A DNA stretch of 64,000 bases from Otatea glauca. Taxonomy: Eukaryota > Streptophyta > Magnoliopsida > Poales > Poaceae. The DNA is taken from the NCBI GenBank assembly GCA_036346275.1, contig CM070728.1, positions 23,522,723 through 23,586,722 on the forward strand, written 5' to 3'. Position numbers and translations under genes: made by a program. The notes beneath the pieces are model-generated. The model did not search any database. It was given only the letters and a program-made list of their open reading frames with translations, and was not told the origin of the DNA. Below, one piece after another: positions 34,047 through 45,647 of the stretch; position 1 is the first letter of the stretch; every line of letters starts with the position of its first letter.

Positions 34047-37000
34047 ATGGCGCAACGAGGACGTGGTGACCCTACTTTCAATGAGGGAGAACAGTTCCTG
34101 TTGGACTCCATCGCGCTGGGTACCATCGAAGGTGATGCTAACGCTGCTGCCGCTGGGGCTAATGGTGGTTCCGGTGAGGCCGTTGAGGCTGCAGCTGATG
34201 AAGCCATTGACGCGGGAGCCGCTGAGTCCGATAACACTGGTTTCGGCTAGGATGAGGTACAACCAAAAGAATATAATCCCCGTAGACATGTTAATTAATC
34301 GCAATTCATTAATATAATACACTCTGACACGTTTGTACATATGTTTATGTATTTCAAGCCCCGTGCATCGAGCAACCAATCCAAGCATCGGGGACCTAAC
34401 AAGAAGCCGTCCACAAAGCACGTGTTTACCGACGTTAACAACGAAGGGATGCCGGTTGGCCCTCTTTTAGCAGTTGGGCCGTACAACAACGCTTGCGGTT
34501 ACCACGTGAGGGATCACGTCCCAATTAGCATCAGAAAATGGGCCGAAGTTCCTCAAGCTACCAAGGATCTGCTCTGGCAAGATATTAAGGAAAATTTCAC
34601 ATTTCCTCAAGGGTCCGAAGACAAGGCCAAGAAATTCACTTTGAAGAAGATGGCAACAATGTTTCAAGCCTGGAAGACGTCTCTCAGCCGCAAGTATGTG
34701 TAGAAGGGAGAAAGACCCGACTTCAACCAATTTCCTAAGTTGGCGGATCACTGGGAAGCATTTGAGGAGTTCAAGCTGTCAGCTGAAGGCCAGGCCGCGA
34801 GTCAGAAGAACAAGGCCAATTCACAGATGAAGAAATACCACCACCATCTTGGCACCGGTGGTTACATCAAGGCTGTACCAAAATGGGAGAAGCGGGAAGA
34901 AGAATTAATGGCGAAGGACGTCACACCGGCTACCGCTCTGTGGGAACAGCGCCTGCGCAATTGGTTCATGGGTCATGGGGGGAGCCTTTCAGATGACGGC
35001 AGTTTGGTGATGGCACCAGAGTACAAGAGGTCGCCAAAGGATTGTACAAAGCCGTTGAGCGATCTCGGCGGTACATTGGTGCGAGACAGGAGAATGACGA
35101 GCTAACACATGCCCTTGAAAACCCTGAGCACCCAGGACGGACACGAGGTATGGGCAAGCTAACGCCGTGGAAGTATGGTTTCGCTAAGGATGCACATACG
35201 CACAGGAGCGGCATAGAAGCAAATCAAGAGAATCACGTAAAGTGTACCAATTGGAACAAGAGCTCGAGCAACCCGAGGCTAGCATCGGCGACATAGTTGC
35301 GCAACAAGTACAAATTGCCTCGGCAAGCTTCAAGAACTAGGTTCGAGCAATCACCGGACGCCGTGATCGATCCCTCCGCGCGGCGAAGTAGCTGCAGCGT
35401 CCACGGGGCCCCGGCGGACACCTTGCTATCCGTTATCCGTGGATGATATAAGGGTTCGCCGCCAGTGTGAGCTACACGTTGATGCGCGTAACCTCTCCAT
35501 CAAGGTGGCTTACGGCATGGCATATCCGGTGGAGCTGGGCCAGATGTTCCACTGCAACGAGATACCCCCGGGTTACACAAAGGTCGCGGTGGAGGAGGTG
35601 CTGAGCGGATTTGAAGAACTTCAACTCGATATTGCTGGAGGCGATGACGTGACCAAGCTTGGACAGGCCCTCCACAATATCATCCTTTGGCGCAAACGGT
35701 ACATCATATTTTCAGCTGCTATGGACGCGTCATCTCCACCACGGCAACCCACGCCTCCTCCAACATCACCGCCACGCAATGCCTCGCCAATAAAATAGAG
35801 TAGAAGCCCAACTCCACCACCAGCAGCTCCTGTGTCTCCACCCGCTCCATGCAGAAGCCCTACTCCACCACCAGCATCTCAAACAAAAAAGAACCCCCAA
35901 GGAAAACCACGCCTCCACCATCTCCTTCGAGGAAGAAGCTCGATAACAGAATTAAGACTCCCCCACCTGCTCCCAAGAAGGCGGAGTCCAGCCGATCGAC
36001 CAAGGTAAAGGAACCTCCAAAGAGAGCATATGATATGAATAAGGAGGAGAGTGACGCGGTCACTAAAGCAGAAGTGGCTGCACACTTCGCCAAAAAGAAG
36101 GTAGAGCCAAAGGTACCAACTGATCCAAAAGCGGCGGAACACTTGCGACATGCCGCAAAGCCGCTACTGTGCCATCCAACTATGAGCGGATAATAATTAA
36201 GGCTACGGAAGAATAAGCGTCCGCGCGGCGGCAAAGAAGAAGAAGAAGAGAGACCAAGATCAGGAGAACCTCAAGAGGTTTTTGAAGGAGGCAGGACTTA
36301 GTTCCACAGCTGCAGCTCTTGGATTAACAGATGATATCCCAATGGCAACAAAGGTCAGATGGCAAGTTCAGTTGGGCCGGGAGCTGATTGACCCAAATGA
36401 GATAAAGGATCTGCCAACCAAGATGCGGCAATTTCACGAATGGTACATGACAGAGTCCGCTCAAGGAAGAACGATGTTCCCCCTCCGTTTCAAAGAAGAT
36501 GATTTTTATCGCGGGGACAACAACATATGGCTCGAATTTGACGACTTATACAATATTTACCATACCGACTCCATCAACGTGTCTCTCATGAGCTCTTTGG
36601 TGCTGTAAGTGTCAAGCTCATACCTTTACGTGTGCTTCCTCGTACAATAAAATTGCAACTCTTAAACTTATACCTTTCTATGTAGAATGGAGATACAACG
36701 ATGTAGAAAAGAGAATATCTTCAACGCGGGCTTCATCGACCCAGAGATTGGTAACGAGTTCGTCTTTGGATACAACCGAAAGGATGTTGAAGATTACATT
36801 CTCGATGCATTCTTGGGACAGCACTACAAACCGTACATACTTCTGCCCTTCAACTTCGAGTACGTATATATACAACCTCTCGTTCTTATATTTTCCAAGG
36901 CATTTATAATACTACTAGCTAGTAACATATATGTTGCAATACATGAATAGGTTTCACTGGATCTTTCTTGTCATCAAGCTTGATAGTAGCCAGATCATTG

Positions 37001-37624
37001 TTTAGGACTCAAAAAGGACTCCGGTGAAAAAATATCAATTTATCATTGACACCCTAAACAGGTATATAGTACATATATATACGATAGTTTTCCTTATTAT
37101 ATGTATTGAAATACCTTGCTAATTCCAACTCTGATAATTACCATTCATACTAACGCATCACACAGGCATTCGCACGGTTTGAAAGAAGCAACAAGGAGAT
37201 TTGAGAACGAATTTGATGTACAATTAAGCACTCGAGTACGTACTAAAGAATATTAATATGCCGTAACAGTTTTTCATCCCAATAATCGTGTTCTTTTCAA
37301 ATTTCATCGCGAGTTCTACAACAGACGGGTGGAAACAACTTATGTGGCTATTATGTGTGCCACTATATGCAAAGTATTACCCACGGTGATGTGCCGACAA
37401 CCAACGCCGAGGTAGTGTGCACATGTCAATTTCTTAGTACTTACACTTTAATAATTACATGTCCGAGATTTATTTACCTCCGCTTTGTCATTAGCGTCGA
37501 TGTGCAAGGCGTGATCCCGCCCGACGGGTTGCGGCAATCCAAGAACAACTCATCGGCTTTATTGTCGGCAGATTGTATCCACCAAAGGCGAGTTCCACGC
37601 AAATGGTTGGAGAGATTGTCCTGA
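34047..37624 (+). pseudogene. CACTA-4 gene 2: TnpA/Transposase_24-like + ULP1 peptidase, broken
   Basis: A leader exon (33240-33549) is followed by an intron. 34047-34250 encodes MAQRGRGDPTFNEGEQ and an Ala/Glu-rich stretch. 34341-35105 is TnpA-like (KHRGPNKKPSTKHVF, IRKWAEVPQATKDLLWQDIK, WKTSLSRKYV) with a TAG after RKYV at 34701. 35439-35700 is DUF8039-like (RCELHVDARNLSIKVAYGMA). 35705-36190 is a Pro/Lys-rich linker with stops. 36282-37624 is the ULP1 part: KPYILLPFNFE (36825 on), FHWIFLVIKLDSSQ (His), a TAG just before the expected Asp (IV*DSKRT, near 37002), and NLCGYYVCHYMQSI (Cys), ending KGEFHANGW. All three catalytic landmarks can be placed, but the stops make the gene dead. The function is presumed as for CACTA-3 gene 2. 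Confidence 0.75.
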
Positions 37625-37941
37625 AATAAGGACAAGTGAACTGACATCAACGTCGAACAAGGGCACAAAGAGCGACGCACGCAAGAAATGAGCTCAAGAT
37701 TCGCCCTTTTATTCTTTGAAACTTGTAAAAGTGGCTTATTATTTCATGTGTTCATCAATTTGTTCATTTTTAGTCTGTAATTATCTGAATGAATACTCAT
37801 GACTAATATATATATATATTTAAGTGTGTCAAAAAAACTCATGAAGTTCTATTTATTTTAATTGTCAAAATCTATATCAAAAACCCCTCTGAAAACATAT
37901 TCTATATTGAATATAATCAAAACGCTATGCTGTCAGACTCT

Positions 37942-38200
37942 TCACAAGCGGTTGGTAACTCCAACCGCTTGTGGAGAGAGCTTCTCCACAAGCGGTTCGT
38001 AACACCAACCGCTTTTGGAGAGAACCTCTCCACAAGCGGTTGGTAACACCAACCGCTTGTGGAAATGTCGAACCACAAGCGGTTCGGGGAACCGCTTGTG
38101 ATACCCGACGGGGTATCACTCGCGGTTGCTTACAAGCGGTTCTAAAACCGCTTTTGAAAGCGGTTTCGAACCGCTTGTGCATGCCCGATCCGCAGTAGTG
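37942..38200. repeat. CACTA-4 3' subterminal array and TIR
   Basis: About ten copies of CACAAGCGGTTGGTAAC / CCAACCGCTTGTGGA, many as back-to-back palindromes, end at GCAGTAGTG (38192-38200). The 3' version (CAAGCGGTT) differs from the 5' version (GAAGCGGTT) by one base before the core. Confidence 0.85.
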
Positions 38201-38203
38201 AGA

Positions 38204-40790
38204 TGCACACAGCCAACCATTTATTACAAAGTTACAGCCAAAGTGCTATCCAGAAGATACAACTAGGTTGTGAAAGAAAGTTGCAACAAGCCATAAGAAA
38301 TATGAAACAGAAAGTCTCAATCCACAGACAGCCGGTCTGTTACTAAATCTCCACCCATACCTGATGAAGAGATCTCTGACCACAATCTCCAGCGATCTGC
38401 ATGCCACTAACACACATCCCGAGCCTCCTGAAGCTATAGCATGGACCACGATCACAAACGATCGGTGCAAATATAGATAACCTGCAACTAATTAGAGATT
38501 TTCTTCCTATCAAAAATCACATCATTTCGACATAGCCAAATTGACCAACAAAAAGCGGCAGCTCCGACAAAAATGTGAGCGCTTAAATCTTTTCTAAACC
38601 CCAATAACCAGCTTCCAAATATATTGGTCATGCTACTAGAAGATGTCAGATTAGAAGCCGCTTATATGATGCTCCGTGCAAAATGAGCAAGTTGGTAGTC
38701 AAAAAGAGGTGTTGTATAGTTTCCTGTTGTTACAAAAACAATATTTTTTGCTGCTATTCTAATTTCTTTTACTGAGGTTATCTTTTGTTAATATCACCCC
38801 ACGACGTAGGTACTATAAAAAAATTATTTTTAATGGCACATTAAGCTTCCACAATTGACGATTTGTAACTAGGTTATTTTGATGCACTAAGACTATATAC
38901 ATCGACTGAATAAAAAATTATCCATTCTGATAGAGGTTCTATCGAAAAGCATCCCATTCTAGTGATAATTGCATGCCAGCAATCTTTATAACAAGCTCGT
39001 GCAAGGCTAGTAAATTATGTCCCGTAATAACCAGAAGAAAAGACACATTGAGTGGGACAGAGTTCATTACTTTAGCCACCATGGCATTTTTTTGAGACAA
39101 TGTGAAAAAGTCGAGGGTATTATACACTGAGGGAGTTGTTTCCAAGCCATATATCCTGCCAAAATCGAATTTGGGATCCATCACGAAGTTGGAAGGACCC
39201 AAATCTAAAGAAATGATGTTTGACCTTCATTAAGCCAGTCCAAAAATGAGAGCCTTCTGGCTTCCTTTCTGCATGAGAAAGAGTCTTATTCCCCGTATGC
39301 TTTCTTCTTAGGAGAGTTTGACAAACACTAACTTCATTTAGAAGCTTGAAAAGCCATTTACTAATCAAGCATATATTTTTTACATTAAGATCTTGAATTC
39401 CCATGCCTCTTGATCCTTAGATCGGCATAATATATTCCACTTAGCTAGCCTATACTTTTTTTATATGGTTATCACTTTTACTAGAAAAATCTCGATCTGT
39501 AATAGTCCAATCATTTAAGAATCTCATGTGGTATCTCAAAAAAAGATAGAATAAACATAGGTAAAAGGACTAATCGACCTCCGGGGGACAAATGCTTACA
39601 CTTCCAACTACTCAAACATTTTTCAAAGCTTTCTTCTACCCCCTTCCACTCACTTATCCTCAACTTTCTATAATGGATTGGTATTCCAAGGTATCTAAAG
39701 GAATAACTTCCCAACCCACAACAAAAAACTGGGTGTATTGTGCTTCAAATTTCTTAGCAGCACCAAAACAGAAAAGTTCACTTTTGTGGAAATTGATTTT
39801 GAGACCATATAGTTGTTCAAATGCACGTAGCAATAGCTTCATGTTTTTGGCCTAATAAAAATAATGTTTCATAAATAAAATAGTGTTATATATATACTGT
39901 AAGATAGATAACTTAGCATCCACTAGATGGGATACCACTCCACTTATTTTTTTCACCCTTTTCGGTACAATCTAAGATGATAGCCAGGATATCTACAACG
40001 ATGTTAGAGCGACGATGTTAAATTATATGGGGGATCGATAATGGATCGCCCTAGCAGAATCCGTTTTGTGTCTGAAAGTACGGACCAGTATCATCGTTGA
40101 CCTTGATGTCAACACTTCCCCTGTAACAAAGTTCTCAACCCACGTACACCACAGTGGTGAGAAGTCTTTCATCCTTAAAGTCTATTGAAGAAAGGGACAT
40201 TTGACTTTATTATAGGCATTTTCAAAGTCCACTTTAAAAATTACCCCATCCAATTTTTTCTTATGCATCTCATGAATTGTTTCATGAAGAATAATCACGC
40301 CATCCATTATGTTTCTACCTAGTATGAAAGTCGTCTGCGTAGGGCGTACAACATTTTCATCAATACCTGTGATCCTATTAGTGTCAACTTTAGTAAAAAT
40401 TTTAAAGCTGACATTCAAAAGACAAAACGGTTGATAATGTTTTATTTGCTTGCATATTTAGTCTTTGGCAAAAGCATGATAATTTCAAAATTCAAACTGA
40501 ACAGAACAAGACATCATTGTGTAAATCTTGGAATATTGCCATTATATCATTCTTAATGACCTCCCAGAACACCTGATAAAATTCGGTCGAGAATCCGTCC
40601 GGTCCCGATGCCTTATTATGTTATATTTGAAAAATTGTCTCCCTCACCTCTTTCTCATTGAACATCTGCAAGAGGAAACATTCTCCATTGCAGAAACTTG
40701 AGGGATATCGCCTCGACGAGATTCAATCATTGAAAAATAATTATTATCCAATGGCTCAAAAAGACCTTTATAGAATATGTATGTGTAGAG
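38204..40790 (-). pseudogene. LINE (non-LTR retrotransposon) remnant: reverse transcriptase and zf-RVT
   Basis: Read on the minus strand from right to left: GLFEPLDNNYFSMIES (near 40770), ASGPDGFSTEFYQVFWEVIK (near 40600), the RT motif GVIFKVDFENAYNKV (40200), VNDDTGPYFQTQNGF and QGDPLS (about 40050-40110), GLKINFHKSELFCFG (39790), YRYLGIPI-like FRYLGIPIHYRKLRISEWK (39690), GIQDLNVKNICLISKWLFKL (39400), DGSQIRFWQDIWLG (39150), and the zf-RVT end FCWSIWLCRNDVIFDR near 38530. Stops and frameshifts are scattered through it. It is 5'-truncated (no ORF1 or endonuclease seen), as usual for LINE copies. The 3' end is probably next to CACTA-4. Plant LINEs of this type copy themselves by target-primed reverse transcription. 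Confidence 0.85.
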
Positions 40791-41097
40791 TACTGTAAAT
40801 GGCAAATGTAGCTAGGGTTAATTCGACGGTAGATAATTAATTCTTTCTGGTGCATAATTCGATCAGAGATATCTATCTTGCTATAGCAGTGTACACCTAC
40901 ATTAGCTTGACAAATTATGGACAAATGAAACGAGCCTAGCTTGACTCGACTTGATGATGTTAACCATGGAGCAACTATGGAAGGTATGCTAGGGCTCTTT
41001 TGTTAGGGCTTCAGCTGGTGCTTCTTTTTTATTCCGCTACGACTCCTTTTTATTCTGATCTTCTAAAAAATCAGAAACAGTTTTTGAAAGTATTTAG

Positions 41098-41287
41098 GAC
41101 CTGTTTGGTAGAGCTCCAGATTCAAGTTTCACCTGAGATATGAAACTTGTAGGCTAAAATAAAGTGAATTAAGTTTATATTTTTAGTCTAAAATTTAAAC
41201 AAGATGATCCATCTAAACACTGTTAATGTACTCACAGCTCCAGCTCCATGGATCTGATGGAGCTAAAACCCTACCAAACACACCCTT
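41098..41287. mobile_element. MITE, GTTTGGT..GCTCCA family, copy 2
   Basis: The left end CCTGTTTGGTAGAGCTCCA and the minus-strand right end GGGTGTGTTTGGTAGGG...AGCTCC form inverted repeats of a 0.19-kb element. The internal sequence is the reverse complement of the MITE at 25779-26012. No exact target duplication could be fixed. 40791-41097 and 41288-41488 show nothing further. Confidence 0.7.
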
Positions 41288-41488
41288 AGTTATCTAGTTG
41301 GCTCTAGATTCTTAAAGAGAGGATTCTAGAAGGATTGTCATGTGAGATGGGATTGCCAAAATGGCATTCGAAGACAGCCATGGTAGCAATGAAAGTGATA
41401 GTGCACAAGTATCACAATGATGTGCCGTCATGTGGTCCAACATCCTGTCCAAAATAACCGTGCAAGCAAAACAAATAGGATGAAGTTC

Positions 41489-41692
41489 CACTACTACAAA
41501 AAGAGTTATATTAGACACGTCATTACTGACTATTTTTTATGAAAATCTTCTGTGATGTGTTTCGAACACATCGCAGACAGTTTGTAGCTGAAACTGTCTG
41601 TGATGTTGAACCATCACAGACGGTTTCATCCACAAACCGTCTGTGATGGTTAGCCAGCCAGTGAATCATTCAGAATAGTAAAACAAAACATC

Positions 41693-41745
<53 letters not shown>

Positions 41746-42600
41746 AGCATCACAATATATATACAAAAATTTCCCTCCAAAAGTTATGGATGGGAAATAC
41801 TACTTAGTCAATCTGGTCTGTGTCGTCGTTGGAGTCGGAGTCGTCGCTGCGACCGTCGGGGTCCTCGCTCGAACCTGCTCTGTCTGAGTCATCCTCTAGC
41901 TCCCAGTCGTCACGATAGCCCTCCGACGAGTCGTAGCTATCGTGGTCGTCGTCGTCGTCGGAGATTGATGTTGGCGGCGGATGCTTCTGCCTGACGACGA
42001 CGCTTGAGGCCGAGGGAGCGGTACTGCCCGTTTAGATTAATTTGTAAACCTTGTACTGTGAATTTATCATTTCTAGCTCTCAATTCAATTGTTTTCTGTA
42101 TATATGAGTTGATTTCTCAAATGGATGCGTTGTACTTTTTATTGTGCGACCAGTCTTCATTTCTATAATAGATGCGCCGCATTTTTATATAAGATCCGAT
42201 CTCATTTCTGAATTGTATGTCATAATAATGCTTGGTGATGCTATGTAATGTCTTTTTTTTCAGAGGGCATGGTTAGCATTTCTTGAGGCTAGCCAATAAA
42301 ACAAAATTAAAGAAAAAAAATAGAAAATCAACATCCCAGACGGTTCCAAACTGGAACCGTCTGTGATCTCGTTTGGGGATTTAGAGTTCATCACAGACGG
42401 TTCTAAAATGGAACCGTCTGTGATGTGTGATCATCACAGACGGTTTTAGTTTAGAACCGTCTGGGATGTATTTTTTCACAGATGGTTGTGAAACCATCTG
42501 TGATGACGTATTGTCATCACTGACACTTTGATATAGATGGTTTTCCACCGTCTATGATGACGGTTCTGAACTATCTGTGATAAGTGGTTCTGCAGTAGTG
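41489..42600 (+). mobile_element. CACTA-5, 1.1-kb non-autonomous CACTA
   Basis: The ends are CACTACTACAAAAAGAG (41489) and, on the minus strand, CACTACTGCAGAACCAC (42600); the TSD is TTC on both sides (41486-41488, 42601-42603). CACAGACGGTTC/T arrays lie at 41560-41650 and 42330-42590. The interior has a (TA)n tract (about 41695-41745), an acidic coding fragment (41804-42030) and a 3' block (42031-42320) matching the 3' UTR of CACTA-2, including AGAGGGCATGG and CTAGCCAATAAA. It is a deletion derivative of the CACTA-1/2/6 family. Confidence 0.95.
41804..42030 (-). pseudogene. Acidic coding fragment inside CACTA-5
   Basis: The minus strand is open for about 75 codons to a TAA at 41804-41806, with an acidic stretch (SISDDDDDHDSYDSSEGYRDD) and a Ser/Asp tail ending SDSNDDTDQID. 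GC content is far above the flanks. The plus strand is also open (Arg-rich), which is expected for GAC/GTC repeats, so strand and reality are uncertain. It could be a C-terminal exon of a CACTA gene or a captured host exon. No domain is recognised. Confidence 0.4.
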
Positions 42601-42956
42601 TTCAACGATTGCCCTTGTTTTCTAGGAAGGATTAAGTGGATCTTTTGATAGAAAGTTTAATTTCAATATTCGATTTCCTGAAACTCGTGTAAAAATACCT
42701 GGGCTATTGTAATTTCCTCTCATTTCAATGTCAATTTCCAACATGTCATTTTTGCGCAATCTCGGGCACGAGATCGTTCTACTCTAAACCATTTCTTGAC
42801 TACAACACTTTCCTAAACAATTTGATTCGGCTCAAATCACTTGAGACACACTCCCCAAAACTCCAGCGTGCAATCTCTCACCTAATTCTAGCAATCCATT
42901 ACAACCATCGAAGCACTAACAAGTAACAACTCTAGATCCAGGCAGGTACTTGGGCA

Positions 42957-43966
42957 CAGTGACGGATCTAGCATTTTTATGATAGGTGTTCAGAGTTATA
43001 AAGTATTATGTGATGTAAAATACGTAGGTTTATAATAGCAAAAATAGAAATTACAAATTGTTCTTACTAGAGACAACATCTGAAATAATTTAGAGATTTT
43101 TGAATTGGAGATTTAAAATCTACATACTTCCTCTTCATTTTTGAATGTTCTACATGCTACATTTCAAAAATCACGGTTAACCATTACAAATCAACTGATA
43201 GATTTGTGAATTGGGGATTTCATATTAGAGAATTAAGAATGAAATTCACATGTGTGATTGCCGATGCCAAATGCTTAGCTATTGCCTATTGTTTTAGCAC
43301 CGCTTCCTACCCCCGTTGGGTGTCGCCACCCTGACCCACCGATCGCCATTGGCGTCACACCTTCCGTCCCTAGAACATGATAGCCACGCCCATAGGGATT
43401 CCCTGCAACACACCTTGTGCTGCTCCCTGCCCCACCAGACACCTCCGCCCTGACCTACTGACTGTCGTTGGTGTCACACCCTTCATTCCTAAGTCGGTGC
43501 TCGTTGTGGTCACAAGGGCCAGAGCTTCCCTACAACTCCTTGTGCCGCTGCTCGCCCTGCAGCCTCCGCCAGTTCGCTGGTGCCGATGGCTGCTCAGCGG
43601 TCGTCTACTGCCTTGCTCCCTGTCGGCTTGCTCTGCCTCATGGCCCTCGTCTGTCGTTGCTGGGCTGTCGCTTATCGGCTGCGCCACTGCCACAGAAAGA
43701 GCACAAGGCATGCAGAATTGAGAGAGAATTGCGTGTTGGGATTAAGGAACAGAGGATGACTGGACCTTAGGTGATTGGGCCATACAAGGAAGATTGGGAG
43801 ATAGAGGGGGTAGGACATGTTGAAATAGACTTAGAGATTTAAATACGTATTTTTGAACCCACTTACTAATATATACACCTAATATATTTATTATATACTA
43901 GGTTTTTTGTCAAAAAATTTGAGTGTACATCTGTACACACATGTCCATTAGCTGGATCCGCCTCTG
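42957..43966. mobile_element. Non-autonomous hAT element
   Basis: Short inverted termini CAGTGACGGATCTAGC (42957) and, on the minus strand, CAGAGGCGGATCCAGC (43966) are flanked by an exact 8-bp duplication CTTGGGCA (42949-42956 and 43967-43974). Both the 8-bp size and the CAG(T/A)G start are typical of hAT (Tip100-like) elements. The 1010-bp interior has a GC-rich middle (43300-43700) with two diverged copies of a unit around GACC(C/T)AC(C/T)GA..GTCACACC. The open frames there have no recognised domain. Confidence 0.9.
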
Positions 43967-44416
43967 CTTGGGCAGAATCGAGAGAAGAAAGAGGCAGAGA
44001 ACTGAACTTCGACTTCGAGGCGACGCCAGTAGAAAGGCCGTTGAAGGCTACCCCCAAGCCAAGCGACGTCGAGAACCTAGACGTGGCGAGCGGCACAAAC
44101 CGAAGGACGGCACCGCCGAAGGGAGCCAGCCACCTCCTCACCGGCGCCGCCGATCTGCAAAGCTACATTGCTGCCATGCTACCTCGGGACTCGTGTACAG
44201 GGTTTTGGGGTATACTCTCAGAGCTCGGACGAGGGGGAATGGCGTGCTATCGGTCAAAGAGTGGAGTCGAGCTAGGCACGGTTTTCGAGGCGACCAGTGC
44301 CATAGGCGAAGGGGATCCCCGCACAGTGCAGAGCTGGCCGAACAACCCCCGATCCAAACGATGCGGCCGTAGATGAGGAACTTGAGCGCCAGCGCGTGCT
44401 CCGTGAAAGAGCCATT
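43967..44416 (-). pseudogene. GC-rich host segment split by hAT and CACTA-6 (identity unknown)
   Basis: GC-rich DNA continues on the far side of CACTA-6 at 47043-47230. If CACTA-6 and one copy of its ATT duplication are removed, one minus-strand frame reads across the junction (...LPLPVMGIATN then GSFTEHALALKFLIYGRIVW...) and stays open for about 90 codons into this segment. On the other side, removing the hAT element joins LSSLDSAQ to VPAWI and a stop. I do not recognise a family, and both strands are open, so this may be a decayed gene or only GC-rich DNA. Confidence 0.3.
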
Positions 44417-44680
44417 CACTACTACAAAAAGGTTTATATTAGACTTCTCTTCACAGACGGTTTTAAAAAACCGTCTGTTATGACAAACATCACAGACGGT
44501 TCTCTAGTGCAACCGTAAGTGATTTAATCACAGACGGTTCTCTTTATGAACCGTCAGTCATATCACAGATGGTTTTAGTTAAAACTCGTCTGTGATCATA
44601 TCACAGACGGTTTTAACTAGGAACCATCTGTGATAAGGTAATATCACAGATAGTTCTAATTTGGAACTGTCTGTGATATG
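44417..44680. repeat. CACTA-6 5' TIR and subterminal array
   Basis: About nine copies of CACAGACGGTT(T/C)T and AACCGTCTGTGAT follow the TIR. The TIR continues TTTATATTAGAC, a sequence shared with CACTA-1 and CACTA-5. Confidence 0.85.
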
Positions 44681-44692
44681 ACCTGAGACCCC

Positions 44693-44698
44693 TATATA
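44693..44698 (+). promoter_or_regulatory. TATA box and leader of the CACTA-6 transcript
   Basis: CCTATATAACC lies just after the last array repeat and about 40 bp before TGCAAACCCTAGCC, followed by a C-rich leader (44740-44930) ending in the donor CTGTCG|GTGAGT. This is a plausible element-encoded promoter for the captured fragment downstream. Confidence 0.5.
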
Positions 44699-44974
44699 AC
44701 CATACCAATAGAGGTTTGTAGCGCCAGATCCATGCGTTTCGTCTCCTGCAAACCCTAGCCCCCGGCAATCCTCCTTCTCGGCGACCTCCTCCCCGACGAC
44801 TTTCGCGAGCACCTGCTTCTCCCCGTCAGCTACCTCCTCCTCCGCGAGGACCTTCCGCATCGGCTACCTCCTCCTCCTCCCCGGCCGTTGGCTACCCTTG
44901 TCCGCGAGCACCTCCTCCTCATATCTGTCGGTGAGTTGTGTATGAAACCGATATGCTTGACTAGGTTATTGTGT

Positions 44975-45110
44975 TTGTGAATGATATTTGTGAATGATGT
45001 TTGTGAATGATCTTTGTGAATGATGTTTAGAAAGAATGAGGCTGATATTTGTGAATGATGTTTGTGAATGATATTTGTGAATGATGTTTAGAAAGAATGA
45101 GGCTGTAACT
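44975..45110. repeat. Short tandem repeat TTTGTGAATGATG in CACTA-6 intron
   Basis: About eight copies of a 13-15-bp unit TTTGTGAATGAT(G/A), plus a larger direct repeat including TTTAGAAAGAATGAGGCTG, which occurs near 45025 and 45085 and in altered form near 45190. Confidence 0.7.
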
Positions 45111-45647
45111 AAAGAATTGTATCTCAAATGCTTGACTAGGGAAACCGATATGCTTGACTAGGGAAACCATTTGGAGTTTGTGAATTAATGATGTTTAGAA
45201 GGAATGAGGCTGTATATAGGATTCATGATGGTTGAACAAAACTGGATATAGGATTCATGAGAGGTCAAACATAAAATTCTTAGCAAGCTGTATATATATA
45301 GCTTAGCAAGCTTTAATGCCTCATTAGGTCACCGCAATGAAATTTCATTTTTCTATGTCAATATGTTGGGATCTTTATTTCTTTGTATGGATTAGTTTGC
45401 TAGCTAGGCCTGAGGTATATATATAGCAGAACATAAAATTCATATAATCTAGAATTCAACATTAAACTTGTTATATCACACAAGGATTGATGTCTTGGAG
45501 CTACTATGTGTTGAATGTTCAATGCTTCTTTTGTGCCTATACTAGGTGATAATGTTTGAAATTTATGCACGTGTCATCCTATCTCTATCTTGCATCCTCA
45601 TATTGAAGTGAACACCTAATTCATTATAATATATTTATGGTAAAGAT

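Larger units (their letters stand above)
27988..38200 (+). mobile_element. CACTA-4, complete two-gene CACTA transposon
   Basis: The left end is CACTACTACAAAACTGGGCAT (27988); the right end on the minus strand is CACTACTGCGGATCGGGCAT (38200). The 3-bp duplication AGA flanks both sides (27985-27987, 38201-38203). The length is 10,213 bp. The layout repeats that of CACTA-3: 5' array (AAGCGGTT motif), transposase, minisatellite, internal array, TATA, C-rich leader, gene 2 (TnpA-like plus ULP1), 3' array. Both genes are damaged. It appears to have landed next to or in the 3' end of a LINE that continues at 38204. Confidence 0.95.

Noticed and set aside
43370..43721. Two opposite 113-114-codon frames
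   Set aside because: They lie inside the non-autonomous hAT element in a GC-rich tandem duplication; no transposase motif (no hAT dimerisation domain).
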